Positions 56,160 to 64,000 of a DNA stretch of 64,000 nucleotides are shown here, piece by piece (within the stretch, counting starts at the first letter, position 1; every line of letters begins with the position of its first letter). Under the pieces are notes generated by a model, which worked only from the letters and a program-made list of their open reading frames with translations, had not been told where the DNA came from and did no database searches. The translations under genes and the position numbers were made by a program. Origin of the DNA: Cephalotus follicularis (lineage: Eukaryota; Streptophyta; Magnoliopsida; Oxalidales; Cephalotaceae); NCBI GenBank assembly GCA_001972305.1, contig BDDD01002118.1, forward strand, positions 62,001 to 126,000, given 5' to 3'.

Positions 56160-58133
56160 GATGAAGATTGTGAAGATAGTTTCCGTGAACTAAAGCATCA
56201 GATAGTTTCCGCTCCTATCTTGGCAATAACTGAGGGTAATGAGGGCTTCGCGGTCTACAGGGATGCATAGGGTAAGGGCTTGGGCTGCGTGTTGATGTAG
56301 CGAGGCAGAGTGATTGCATATGCCTCGAGGAAGCTAAAGTCATACGAGGAGAACTACCTGACTCACGATCTTGAACTGGCAGCTATTATCTTTGCTCTTC
56401 AGAAATGGAGACACTATCTTTATGGGGCGCAGTTTGAGATCTTTACCGATCATAAGAGTTTGAGGTACTTGTTTTGTCAGGACACACTGAACATGAGACA
56501 GCACAGGTGGGTAGAGTTCTTTAATGATTATGACTGCAGTATCCAATACCACCCGGGGAAAGCGAATGTGGTCGCCGATGCCTTGAGCAGCAAGGCTAAA
56601 GTTTCTAGTACGATGGTGTCGCAATGGAAGATGTTAGAAGACTTCCAAGAGTGGTCTCCGTTTAATCAGGCACCGGGGATTTTTGTGGCCGACATGCGGG
56701 TCCAGCCAGTGTTACTGGATCACATCAGGGATGCACAACCACACGATCCGGAGTTGCAACGAAATCGGGAGAACCTGGAATCGGAATCCGATTTTCGAGT
56801 ACATGCTGATGGTCTTCTGAGATATCGGGGACGTGTGTGTCTTCCAGATGAACCAGGGTTGAAGAATGAGTTGCTTCGCGGGGCTCATAAATCTTTGTAC
56901 AGTATTCATCCTGGTAGCACTAAAATGTATCAAGATATGAAAAAGACTTACTGGTGGCCTGGCATGAAGCGCGAAATTGTAGAATATGTCACGAAGTGTT
57001 TGACTTGCTAGAGAGTCAAGGCCGAACACCAGAGACCGACAGGACTGTTGCAGTCATTACCAGTGGCAGAGTCGAAATGGGAACACATCACGATGGACTT
57101 TGTTTCTGGATTTCCACTGACTAGGCATTATTATAATGCCGTGTGGGTTATTGTTGATAGACTAACCAAATGAGCACAATTTTTGCCTACACACGTCACT
57201 GATTCAGCGAGCAAGTTGGCTCGATTATATGTGAAGGAGATTGTGAGACTACACGGTGTTCCGGTGAGCATCGTTTGTGATAGGGATTCGATCTTCACTT
57301 CCAACTTCTGGAAGAGATTTCAGACAGCATTCGGAAAAAGATTGAATCTCAGTACTACTTTTCACCCTCAAACAGATGGACAGTCAGAGCGTACCATCCA
57401 AACCTTGGAGGATATGCTTCGGGCTTGTGTGATCGATTTTGCTGGGACATGGGAAGACCATATTCCTTTGATAGAGTTTTCGTACAATAACAGCTATCAC
57501 GTGAGTATTGGTATGGCTCCATACGAGGCACTGTATGGGAGGAAGTGTAGGTCACCCATCTGTTGGGACGAGGTTAGTGAACGATCATTGCTTGGGTCGG
57601 ATTTGGTGGAGGAGACTTCGGAGAAAGTCAAGTTCATCAAGGAGAAGTTGCTAGCAGCACAGAGTCGGCAAAATAGCTATGTCGACAGTGTGAAGAGGAG
57701 GCCTTTGACCTTCAGTATGGGAGATCACGTGTTTTTGAAGGTATCTCCGTGGAAAGGGGTACAAAGATTCGGGAGGTAGGGCAAGTTAGCGCCACGCTAT
57801 ATTGGTCCTTTTGAAATTCTAGAGAGGGTTGGGGAAGTAGCTTATCAGCTAGCCTTGCCTCCTACATTGTCAAGTGTACATGATGTCTTCCATGTATCGA
57901 TGCTACAAGGTTATATCCGAGACCCATCACATGTCTTGGATTGTGACTCGGTTACGGTGAGGGATGATCTTTCTTGCGAGGAGTCACTCGTTAGAATCCT
58001 AGATAGGAAGACACAAGTATTGAGGAACCGAACCATTCTGATGGTAAAGGTTCAATGGCAGTTTCATCGTCCGGATGAGGCAACTTGGGAACGGGAAGAG
58101 GATATTCGGGAGAGTTATCCTCACTTGTTTTAG
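56160..58133 (+). pseudogene. Tekay RNase H, integrase and chromodomain, copy 1
   Basis: RNase H: VIAYASRKLKSYEENYLTHD, ELAAIIFALQKWRHYLYGAQ, FTDHKSLRYLF. Integrase: zinc region (GAHKSLYSIHPGSTKMYQDM, YWWPGMKREIVEYVTKCLTC), core Asp in [10 protein letters not shown], second Asp in IVCDRDSIF, Glu in GQSERTIQTLEDMLRAC; GPY/F-type RYIGPFEILERVGEVAYQLA. Chromodomain-like end: ILDRKTQVLRNRTILMVKVQ, WQFHRPDEATWEREEDIRES, YPHLF stop. The chromodomain guides integration to chromatin in this clade. Stops at 56268, 56299, 57009, 57171 and 57777 break it. Confidence 0.92.
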
Positions 58134-58160
58134 TATATGTAAATTCGAGGACGAATTTCT

Positions 58161-58176
58161 TTGAAGGAGGGGGGAT
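58161..58176 (+). promoter_or_regulatory. Polypurine tract of Tekay copy 1
   Basis: TTGAAGGAGGGGGGAT directly before TGTAACGCCC. The gag-only relative has TTGAAGGAGGGTGGAT at the same place. Confidence 0.9.
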
Positions 58177-58340
58177 TGTAACGCCCAGAAATTAGATTTC
58201 ATGTGTTATTGTAATCCTCGATCTAATATTTACCTTGAATTAATAAAAGGTGAATTTCCTGGTTGATATCTTGAATTTAAATTAACTCAGAGCATTTAGA
58301 AGTGTGATTCTAAGTATAATTGTGGGAATTTTGCCTTGGA

Positions 58341-58491
58341 CAGCCGACTGGTGCGATATACCAGCCGACTGTTGGGCTGAAGTGTGGGGCAGTCGACTGA
58401 CATGAGGAACCAGCCGACTGGCCAACTGTCGTGACACTTGGCAACAGACTTCCAGGTGAACAGCCGACTGCCAGGGAAGGGCAACCGACTG
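58341..58491 (+). repeat. Palindrome array, CAGYCGACTG dialect (shared LTR)
   Basis: Six motifs matching 45449-45600: CAGCCGACTGG, CAGCCGACTG, CAGTCGACTG, CAGCCGACTGG, CAGCCGACTG, CAACCGACTGG. Better preserved than in the first LTR. Confidence 0.9.
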
Positions 58492-58943
58492 GTTCATGCT
58501 CTGTTTTTGTGACAAATGGTGAAATCACATGCAAACTGACATGGGAAGAGCATCTTCAGAAGCCATCACCTGCAATAAAACGTGTTGAGCATGCACCACC
58601 ATGCCAGGACCTGCAAGGACAGAAGGGAAGAGAAAGAGTGACAAGTGCGTGTGCATGCAAGTGATAATGGGAGAGAAGGGCCTTAGTACCATGCAAAAAC
58701 GGGTTGAGGGAGAGAGGACTGCATAAATGCTCTCTTCCCTTCGTCTCTCCCACCCGACAACCTGATAAGAAAGAACCAGAGAAATTGAGAGTGAAGATAG
58801 TGAGAAATTGCGAGAGAAGATAGTGAGAATTGATATGATTCTCCATTGTTAAGCTTGGATCTCGGATTGGAGCTATTGGACTGTTCTTGGAGCTACTGGG
58901 AGGCTCAAAGATACTGGAAAGGAGACACAAAGAGGTGGACTTC

Positions 58944-59174
58944 TCGATGTCTTTTGGTACGGACGTCGATGCCAATACTGGAAGAGCGATGTTTTCTTTG
59001 CAGTTAGTCCTGTACAAAAGGCGTCGATGCTATTTGGAAAGAAGTCGACTTCTTTTTCTGCAGATTTGTTTTTTAGACTTTGATATTCAACTTGTAATTC
59101 CTTGCCCATCAAGTAACTTAGTTAGATGCAAATATGTTATCATCAAAACAAGGATTGAGACTTAATCGTCAACA
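58944..59174 (-). repeat. Partial 3' LTR of SIRE fragment
   Basis: 231 bp, near identical to 61380-61610. Contains TCGATGTC, GGACGTCGATGCC, AGGCGTCGATGCT and AAGAAGTCGACTTCTT. The left break joins TGGACTTC of the Tekay LTR to TCGATGTC inside such a motif. Confidence 0.88.
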
Positions 59175-59197
59175 ATCTCCCCCTTTTTGATGATGAC
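59175..59197 (-). promoter_or_regulatory. Polypurine tract of SIRE fragment
   Basis: Minus strand ATCATCAAAAAGGGGGAGAT directly before the LTR (TGTTGACG). The classic SIRE-type tract. Confidence 0.9.
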
Positions 59198-59800
59198 AAA
59201 AATTTGCTCAAAAGGCCTGAATAATAAGTGATGTCAATTGAAGGGATTATAAGTGAATTGTCAAAAGAAGCATTGTAAATAAGTTGCAATAAACATAACA
59301 ATGCAGAAACAAAGAGTTGAGCCTGCATAAGTGACATATCTCCCCATTTGCAATGCAATTCTCCTTATAATGCATAAATTTTCATTTTTCTCCGCAAACA
59401 AGAATTCTAACATAAATTCTTCCTTTGAGCCATTTAACATTTATACCATTCTCCCCCTTTTTTGTATATCATCAAAAAGATCCTACAAGGGCAGAAAATT
59501 ATCAGCTCCCCCTAAATAACAGCAGGGGTTAAAAAATTACAAAGGCTCATAATATCGGAAATGACGAAAATAAAGAAAAATTGAGAGGACATAATCATTC
59601 AAAGCAATTACATCAGAAAATCATTCACATAATTATAAACATAATTCATAAAACACAATCATAAACACAATTAACATAAACATTTCATTAATATCATCAA
59701 ATTAAACTTGTTCATTACAATCAAAAGAAAAACAATGAACATGAGGGTTCATAGCAACATCAAAACAACAATCAAATTTAAAACAAACAACATCAAAACA
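59198..59800 (-). other. 3' non-coding stretch of SIRE fragment
   Basis: AT-rich, no coding sequence seen. Another purine run (minus strand AAAAAAGGGGGAGAA, near 59450-59464) resembles a second internal polypurine tract. Confidence 0.6.
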
Positions 59801-60338
59801 TCAAGACTCAGCAGGAGTGGAATCATCGGATGCGGATTCATCTCCCGAAGTCTCTTCACATTGATCAATTGTCTTTGATTGAGCGAGCTTCCTTTCCATC
59901 CTCTTTAATCGTCTCTTCGTGACCTTTAAATCATAAAAGATTGTGCCATCAATGTGTTGGAAGTCCTTTTGAATAACTTTAAGATCACCTTCCAATCGAT
60001 TGAGCCGAAACCATTTTTAGGTTAGAGTAAAAATCTTTAACCAATTTTATGTAAAAAGGGTTAGAGATTTGGACAAGGGGAAGTAAATGTAGGTCATCTA
60101 ACCATGAAACAAAAGAGAATTCGGAGGAACAGAAATCAAAATCTATGTTTCTGCCTCCCATGACCCATTTTTCAACAAAACTTAGGGTTCTAATTGGGAC
60201 AGGGTGTTCGGATGAGGAATCGGAGTGGGAAGACTCAGAAGATGATTCCCTAACCTCTAATCTCTGCTTTTTAGCAGATTTCTTTGGTTGAGAAGACGAG
60301 GGAGCCTGCTTTTTGGTAGCTCGTTTTGTCCTCGGCAT
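59801..60338 (-). pseudogene. SIRE-type 3' ORF, N-terminal part and tail
   Basis: Starts MPRTKRATKKQAPSSSQPKK with a basic, possibly nuclear-localising N-terminus, then a Ser/Glu run (RESSSESSHSDSSSEHPVPI), FVEKWVMGGRNIDFD, WLDDLHLLPLVQISNPFYIK, LVKDFYSNL. After a frameshift near 59990 it ends with a coiled-coil-like, charged tail (LKVTKRRLKRMERKLAQSKT) and stop at 59801. It stands behind pol, where SIRE elements carry an extra ORF. The middle part (compare 35735-36326) is missing. Function unknown. Confidence 0.6.
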
Positions 60339-60542
60339 ATTGACAAACAGTTTGTGAGCACAAGGTGAAGATACACGGATTGACACAAACATAGGATTTG
60401 GACAGACGAAAGACGATGTTTGTAGAAGAAAAGAGATAGGAGATGATTTACGATCAACTTAGAACGATTTTTGAAGAAAAACAGAAAGATTGGAAAATAT
60501 TTGAAAAGCCAGAAGAGAGAGGGAAAGTGAGAAATGAGCAAA

Positions 60543-60822
60543 ATGTCGACTTTTTATGAAGAAGTCGAGTTCTGGGGAAAAGACGTCGACGTGATTCCAA
60601 AAGGAGTCGACGTGATTTTAAAATAGTGCTATAAAAACGGTGCGTTTTAAAAGGGATCGACGCATTTGAAAAAGAGGTCGACGTGTTTTAGAAAAACACA
60701 TAGGGATCGACGTTTTTCAAAAAAAGTCGACGGCATTTTCATAAGATACACGTTTTCCAGAAAAGGAGTCGACTCTGTTTTGCAAAGCACAGAAATTCCA
60801 GAAAAGGAGTCGACGTGTTTTA
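60543..60822 (-). repeat. Palindrome array inside SIRE, between RNase H and 3' ORF
   Basis: Ten GTCGAC or ATCGAC motifs in 280 bp, such as AGACGTCGACGTGATT, AGGAGTCGACGTGATT, GGGATCGACGCATTT, GAGGTCGACGTGTTTT, AAAGTCGACGGCATTTT and GGAGTCGACTCTG. Each is followed by a T-rich run, which gives a direction. The only array seen outside an LTR. Confidence 0.88.
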
Positions 60823-60961
60823 ATGCAGAACACAAAAATCAAGCCAAAAACAGAACAATAATCAAAAACAATCATCACATCAAAAATTCATTCGATCAAA
60901 CATGTTATTCAAACATAATATATATCATTCAAGTTCACATAAGCCTAATTCTCTTCTAAAC

Positions 60962-61345
60962 TTAGAAAAAAGAATTCTCATCTAAGGGCTTGGTAAAGAT
61001 ATCCGCCACTTGTTTTTCGGTGGGAAGATACTCTAACATAATGTCACCAGATTCTACATGTTCTCTTAGGAAATGATACCTAATGTCAATGTGTTTTGTC
61101 CTAGAGTGATGGACAGGGTTCTTGGCAAGGCAAATACTACTAGTATTATTACACTTAATAGATACATCTTTAACATAAACACCATAATCAACCAATTGTT
61201 GCTTTTGCCAAAGAATTTGAGCACAACAACTACCAACATCTATATATTCAGCTTCAGTGGTGGATAAAGCTACTGAATTTTGCTTCTTGCTAAACCAAGA
61301 TACTAGCATGCTTCCTAGGTATTGGCATGAACCACTAGTACTCTT
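60962..61345 (-). pseudogene. SIRE-like Copia RNase H
   Basis: STSGSCQYLGSMLVSWFSKK, QNSVALSTTEAEYIDVGSCC, AQILWQKQQLVDYGVYVKD, IKCNNTSSICLAKNPVHHSR, TKHIDIRYHFLREHVESGDI and VADIFTKPLDENSFF. Very close to the SIRE lineage. It is open for its whole visible length, about 125 codons, and is cut at its start by the N at 61346, so the upstream DxD region and RT are absent. Cleaves the RNA strand during cDNA synthesis. Confidence 0.9.
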
Positions 61346-61346
61346 N
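61346..61346. other. Ambiguous base (N), probable collapsed assembly gap
   Basis: The only N in the window. RNase H ends and an LTR with a different orientation logic begins exactly here; several kilobases expected between them are missing. Confidence 0.85.
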
Positions 61347-61610
61347 ATCTTGAAAGTAGTCGACGTCTTCTGGAAGTAGTCGATGTCTTTTGGTACGGAC
61401 GTCGATGCCAATACTGGAAGAGCGATGTTTTCTTTGCAGTTAGTCCTGTACAAAAGGCGTCGATGCTATTTGGAAAGGAGTCGACTTCTTTTTCTGCAGA
61501 TTGGTTTTTTAGACTTTGATATTCAACTTGTAATTCCTTGCACATCAAGTAACTTAGTTAGATGCAAATATGTTATCATCAAAACAAGGATTGAGACTTA
61601 ATCGTCAACA
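61347..61610 (-). repeat. Partial 5' LTR of SIRE fragment
   Basis: 264 bp, near identical to 58944-59174 with 33 extra bases at the inner end containing AGTAGTCGACGTCTTC. The outer end GTCAACA meets the Tekay LTR (TGTACGTACGG) with no TSD. Confidence 0.86.
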
Positions 61611-62248
61611 TGTACGTACGGAGATATAATTACTGTGAAAATTACATGTCATACTGTATCACTATGCATTCATTCATGATACGCATTACCTTTGACCTTG
61701 AACTGTATACATAAACTTTTCTACTTAGCCGAGTGAGGATAAAGGCTAACCCCCTACTGTAACAGATTGATGGAGTGAGTTTTGATATGGAGCATGCAAG
61801 GAGACTTAAAGAGAAGACTAAGTTATTTCTCTTATTTTATCTACTGGTTTACTGAACAATGACTATGATAATTGGATTATTGTAACGTGGTTTATTTCTT
61901 TCGTACTGTATTATCACGCTCCGTTTATGGGCGATCGACTATGTTGTTGAGTTTTATATAAACTTTGTGGGTATCACGTAGTATGGGATGCGTGATATAT
62001 ATTTTAATTCAGCTTACTTCATGTTATTGCTTCCACTATTAAAGGTTTTTGTTTTATGTGTTATCGCATAAGCTGAATCATGTTGTGTTGATTGCCTTAC
62101 CATTTAATGTTGTCTTCTCGAAAACGGGGGCGTGACAGAGTGGTATCAGAGCATATTCCATATATGCTTAGCTAGGATACTTTCCTTGGCAATCAATAAA
62201 TTGTTTTCCTAAAGTCGTGACTAACCGTCATCCTTCTTATAGGAACAA

Positions 62249-63430
62249 ATGGACCGAAGGAGAACGAGTGCTAAGGCTAGAGCTGTTGGAGCCAATGCCC
62301 CTGAGGAAGCGAATATGCCGCAAGGGATGAATGTTCCCTTGGATGAGAGAGATCCGATGGTTCGCATCGCAGATTACTTTCAATAGCGGTTGGCCTTTAA
62401 TATGGCTAATGCGGAGGAATTGCGCCGAAATTATGCGCAAGCACAACCACGACACAGGGCTCCTGACCAGTGCCCAGGGGAGGATGGTAATCAGTTTGGG
62501 AGGAATATTGAGAGATTCATGCATCAGAATCCGCCCAGCTTTCGGTGAGAGCTAGATGCTACCATCACTGAGAGGTGGCTACAAGAGTTGGAGAAAATCT
62601 TTGAAGTAATGGACTGTACAGACGAACAGAAATTGAAGTTTGCCGTGTACCGTCTATGGGGAGAGGCCACTCACTGGTGGGAGATGGTCAAAGCGAGGTG
62701 GGAGTCAGTTGGAATTGATGCTACATGGGAGAGATTCCAGACAGAGTTCCTCGATTCCTATGTACCCTGGGTTGAGCAAGAACGAAGGGAGACAGAGCTT
62801 CTTGAGTTACGTCAAGGAGAGATGACCATGGCCGAGTACCAGGCCAGGTTTTTGGAGCTAGCCAGACATTCACCTTATCTGGTAGCCGATGAAGTGAAAA
62901 AGATACGGAGATTTCTGAGGGGTTTGCAACCGGATCTTCGATCGACGATTAGGGCTATAGAGCTGGGTACTTTTTCGGAGGTCACTCAAAAAGCGAGGCT
63001 GCTGGAAATCATATCCAGTGAAGACCGAGGAGAGAGGGCCCGAGCACAACAAAATAAACAGAGCCCGACGAGACCAGCTTCTTCAAAATGGCAAGGCAGT
63101 GGTTCTTTGACGAAATCATTGAAGAACAGATCTAGACAGACTGCCACACAGGGTACTCCTAGCCAAGGGAGTAATGCCGGAACTGGAGCTTGCTATCACT
63201 GTGGTCGTAAAGGCCACTTACAGAAAGATTGCTGGAGGATGAACGGATTGTGTTTGAGGTGTGGGGCATCTGGCCATTCCGTGAGAGATTGCCCAAAGAG
63301 TCAGGCTACAGCACCTACTGGACCAGCTAGTGGCAGCGGGGCTGCAGCGGGGCCTTTACAGCGAAGGGACACCGGCAAGGGCATTGCGAAAGGTAGAGTT
63401 TTTACCCTTTCACAGACAGAGGTTTCGGAG
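62249..63430 (+). pseudogene. Tekay gag, copy 2
   Basis: Same protein as copy 1 (MDRRRTSAKARAV..). Both knuckles complete: CYHCGRKGHLQKDC and CLRCGASGHSVRDC. Stops: TAG at 62384 where copy 1 has CAG (48015-48017), and TGA at 62546 where copy 1 has GGA. Where copy 1 has TAG (48369), this copy has CAG. The reading frame around IRAIELGTFSEV is intact, unlike copy 1. Confidence 0.9.
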
Positions 63431-64000
63431 TCTACCTCAGTCGTTGGAGGTACACTGTATATTTATGGTTTTTCTGCTAGAGTATTGATGGACCCTGGTG
63501 CATCACATTCCTTTATTTCTTCACAATTTGCATCATACTTAGATGTAACGCCAGACTGTATGCCATATACCTTGGATGTGAGCACACCTGCTGGAGTTTC
63601 CATGTATACAGATATCGTATGTAGGAATTGTGAGATGTCTGTGGCAGGCATTTCCTTGTATGCAGATTTCATAGTATTCCCCATCCGCGACTTCGATGTT
63701 ATTTTGGGAATGGATTGGTTTTCAGCACATCATGCTTACATGGACTGCTACAGCAAGAAGATTGATTTTTTTCTGCCCGATGGTACTGTTTTCCAGTTTA
63801 AGGGAGACAAGGGGTTCTCTACACCGATTATATCCTTCATTCGTGCGTCGAAGTATCTCGAGAAGGGATGCGAAGGATATCTCGCTTACGTAATTGAGCG
63901 GAGGAAAGAGAAGGGTTTGAGCCTGGAGGAGATCCCAGTGGTATGTGAATTTCCAGATGTATTTCCTGATGACTTGGGATCTTTGCCACCGAGAAGGAAT
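63431..64000 (+). CDS. Tekay protease and RT N-terminus, copy 2 (partial)
   Basis: Open to the end of the window. [95 protein letters not shown] and [18 protein letters not shown], the last being the linker before the RT domain. Aspartic protease site is DPGASHSF. It continues the gag frame of a Gag-Pol polyprotein and has no start of its own. Whether pol of this copy is intact cannot be seen. Confidence 0.88.

Larger units (their letters stand above)
58944..61610 (-). mobile_element. Truncated SIRE-like Copia fragment with assembly gap
   Basis: Minus strand. Left LTR part 58944-59174 (sense start TGTTGACGATTAAG), PPT, third ORF, array, RNase H, then N at 61346, then right LTR part 61347-61610 with the same end. 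Both LTR parts contain only the sense-start portion. No TSD. Rest of the LTRs, leader, gag, protease, integrase and RT missing. Confidence 0.88.
45285..62137 (+). mobile_element. Tekay-type Gypsy chromovirus, copy 1
   Basis: LTR 45285-47768, PBS, gag, (nested element 49073-54759), protease, RT, RNase H, integrase with chromodomain, PPT, LTR 58177-62137 (itself interrupted). Order and motifs are those of the Tekay/Del chromoviruses. Its right LTR is at the same time the left LTR of copy 2. Coding parts contain stops throughout, so it is dead. Confidence 0.92.
58177..62137 (+). repeat. LTR shared by two Tekay copies, interrupted
   Basis: 58177-58943 matches 45285-46008 of the first LTR (plus a 42-bp insertion near 58640), and 61611-62137 matches 47242-47768. 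The middle part (46009-47241 equivalent) is missing and replaced by a SIRE fragment, 58944-61610. PBS and gag follow at both right ends, so this LTR ends copy 1 and starts copy 2. Confidence 0.88.
58177..64000 (+). mobile_element. Tekay-type Gypsy chromovirus, copy 2 (cut by window end)
   Basis: Begins with the shared LTR, then PBS TGGTATCAGAGCA (62141-62153), gag from 62249 and protease/RT start to 64000. Very similar to copy 1, without the nested gag-only element: CTCAGTCGTTGGAGG is continuous at 63436. Confidence 0.9.

Noticed and set aside
1..64000. Host protein-coding, tRNA or rRNA genes
   Set aside because: Nothing recognisable: every frame with a known domain is transposon-derived. 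A short or non-conserved host gene cannot be excluded by reading alone.

Overview
The window looks like repeat-dense nuclear DNA of a flowering plant, probably a eudicot; the species cannot be told from it. I found no intact host gene, tRNA or rRNA gene. Almost all of it is transposable elements inserted into one another: LTR retrotransposons of both superfamilies (Ty1/Copia and Ty3/Gypsy), a decayed L1-type LINE, an hAT DNA transposon and a small hAT MITE. Many insertions can be bounded to the base by target-site duplications (TSDs) read directly from the sequence.

Layout. 1-3178: leader and 5' LTR of a minus-strand element ('family A'), holding an hAT MITE (76-257) and a SIRE-like Copia solo LTR (774-1824). 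3179-4250: truncated LTR of 'family B'. 4251-6167: 3' end of a Tat-lineage Gypsy element with an antisense gene and LTR. 6342-12661: hAT transposon with 8-bp TSD, its transposase split by a family B solo LTR (8162-10936). 12662-27031: L1-type LINE, split in its endonuclease by a complete 11.5-kb Tat/Retand Gypsy element (14526-26055, minus strand, TSD GTTAC) with a spliced antisense gene on the plus strand. 27032-45284: minus-strand Copia element. Its 3' LTR contains a fragment resembling a plant pararetrovirus coat gene. Its leader holds a 3.6-kb non-autonomous SIRE-like element (34446-38070) and a family B solo LTR (38107-40652). Its 5' LTR holds a family A solo LTR (42668-44946) and is cut by the next element. 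45285-64000: two Tekay-type Gypsy chromoviruses in tandem sharing one middle LTR (58177-62137). The first carries a nested gag-only Tekay relative (49073-54759); the shared LTR is broken by a truncated SIRE fragment next to a single N (61346).

How the parts work. Gag and pol are identifiable in every autonomous family, but all copies are broken by stops and frameshifts. Where two copies can be compared, several stops are CAG to TAG changes. Relative ages follow from the nesting: the LINE is older than the Tat and Copia elements inside it, and the Copia is older than the elements in its leader and LTR.

Most unusual signal. Dense arrays of short palindromes centred on GTCGAC lie in the LTRs, and in one case the interior, of at least six retrotransposon families. 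There are three 'dialects' (AAAGCGTCGACGCTTT, CAGTCGACTG, GACGTCGACGTC), and each appears in one SIRE-like Copia family and one Gypsy-like family. A separate CCGAGGA/TCCTCGG array is shared by the Tat element and family B. Several deletions have endpoints in or beside these motifs.
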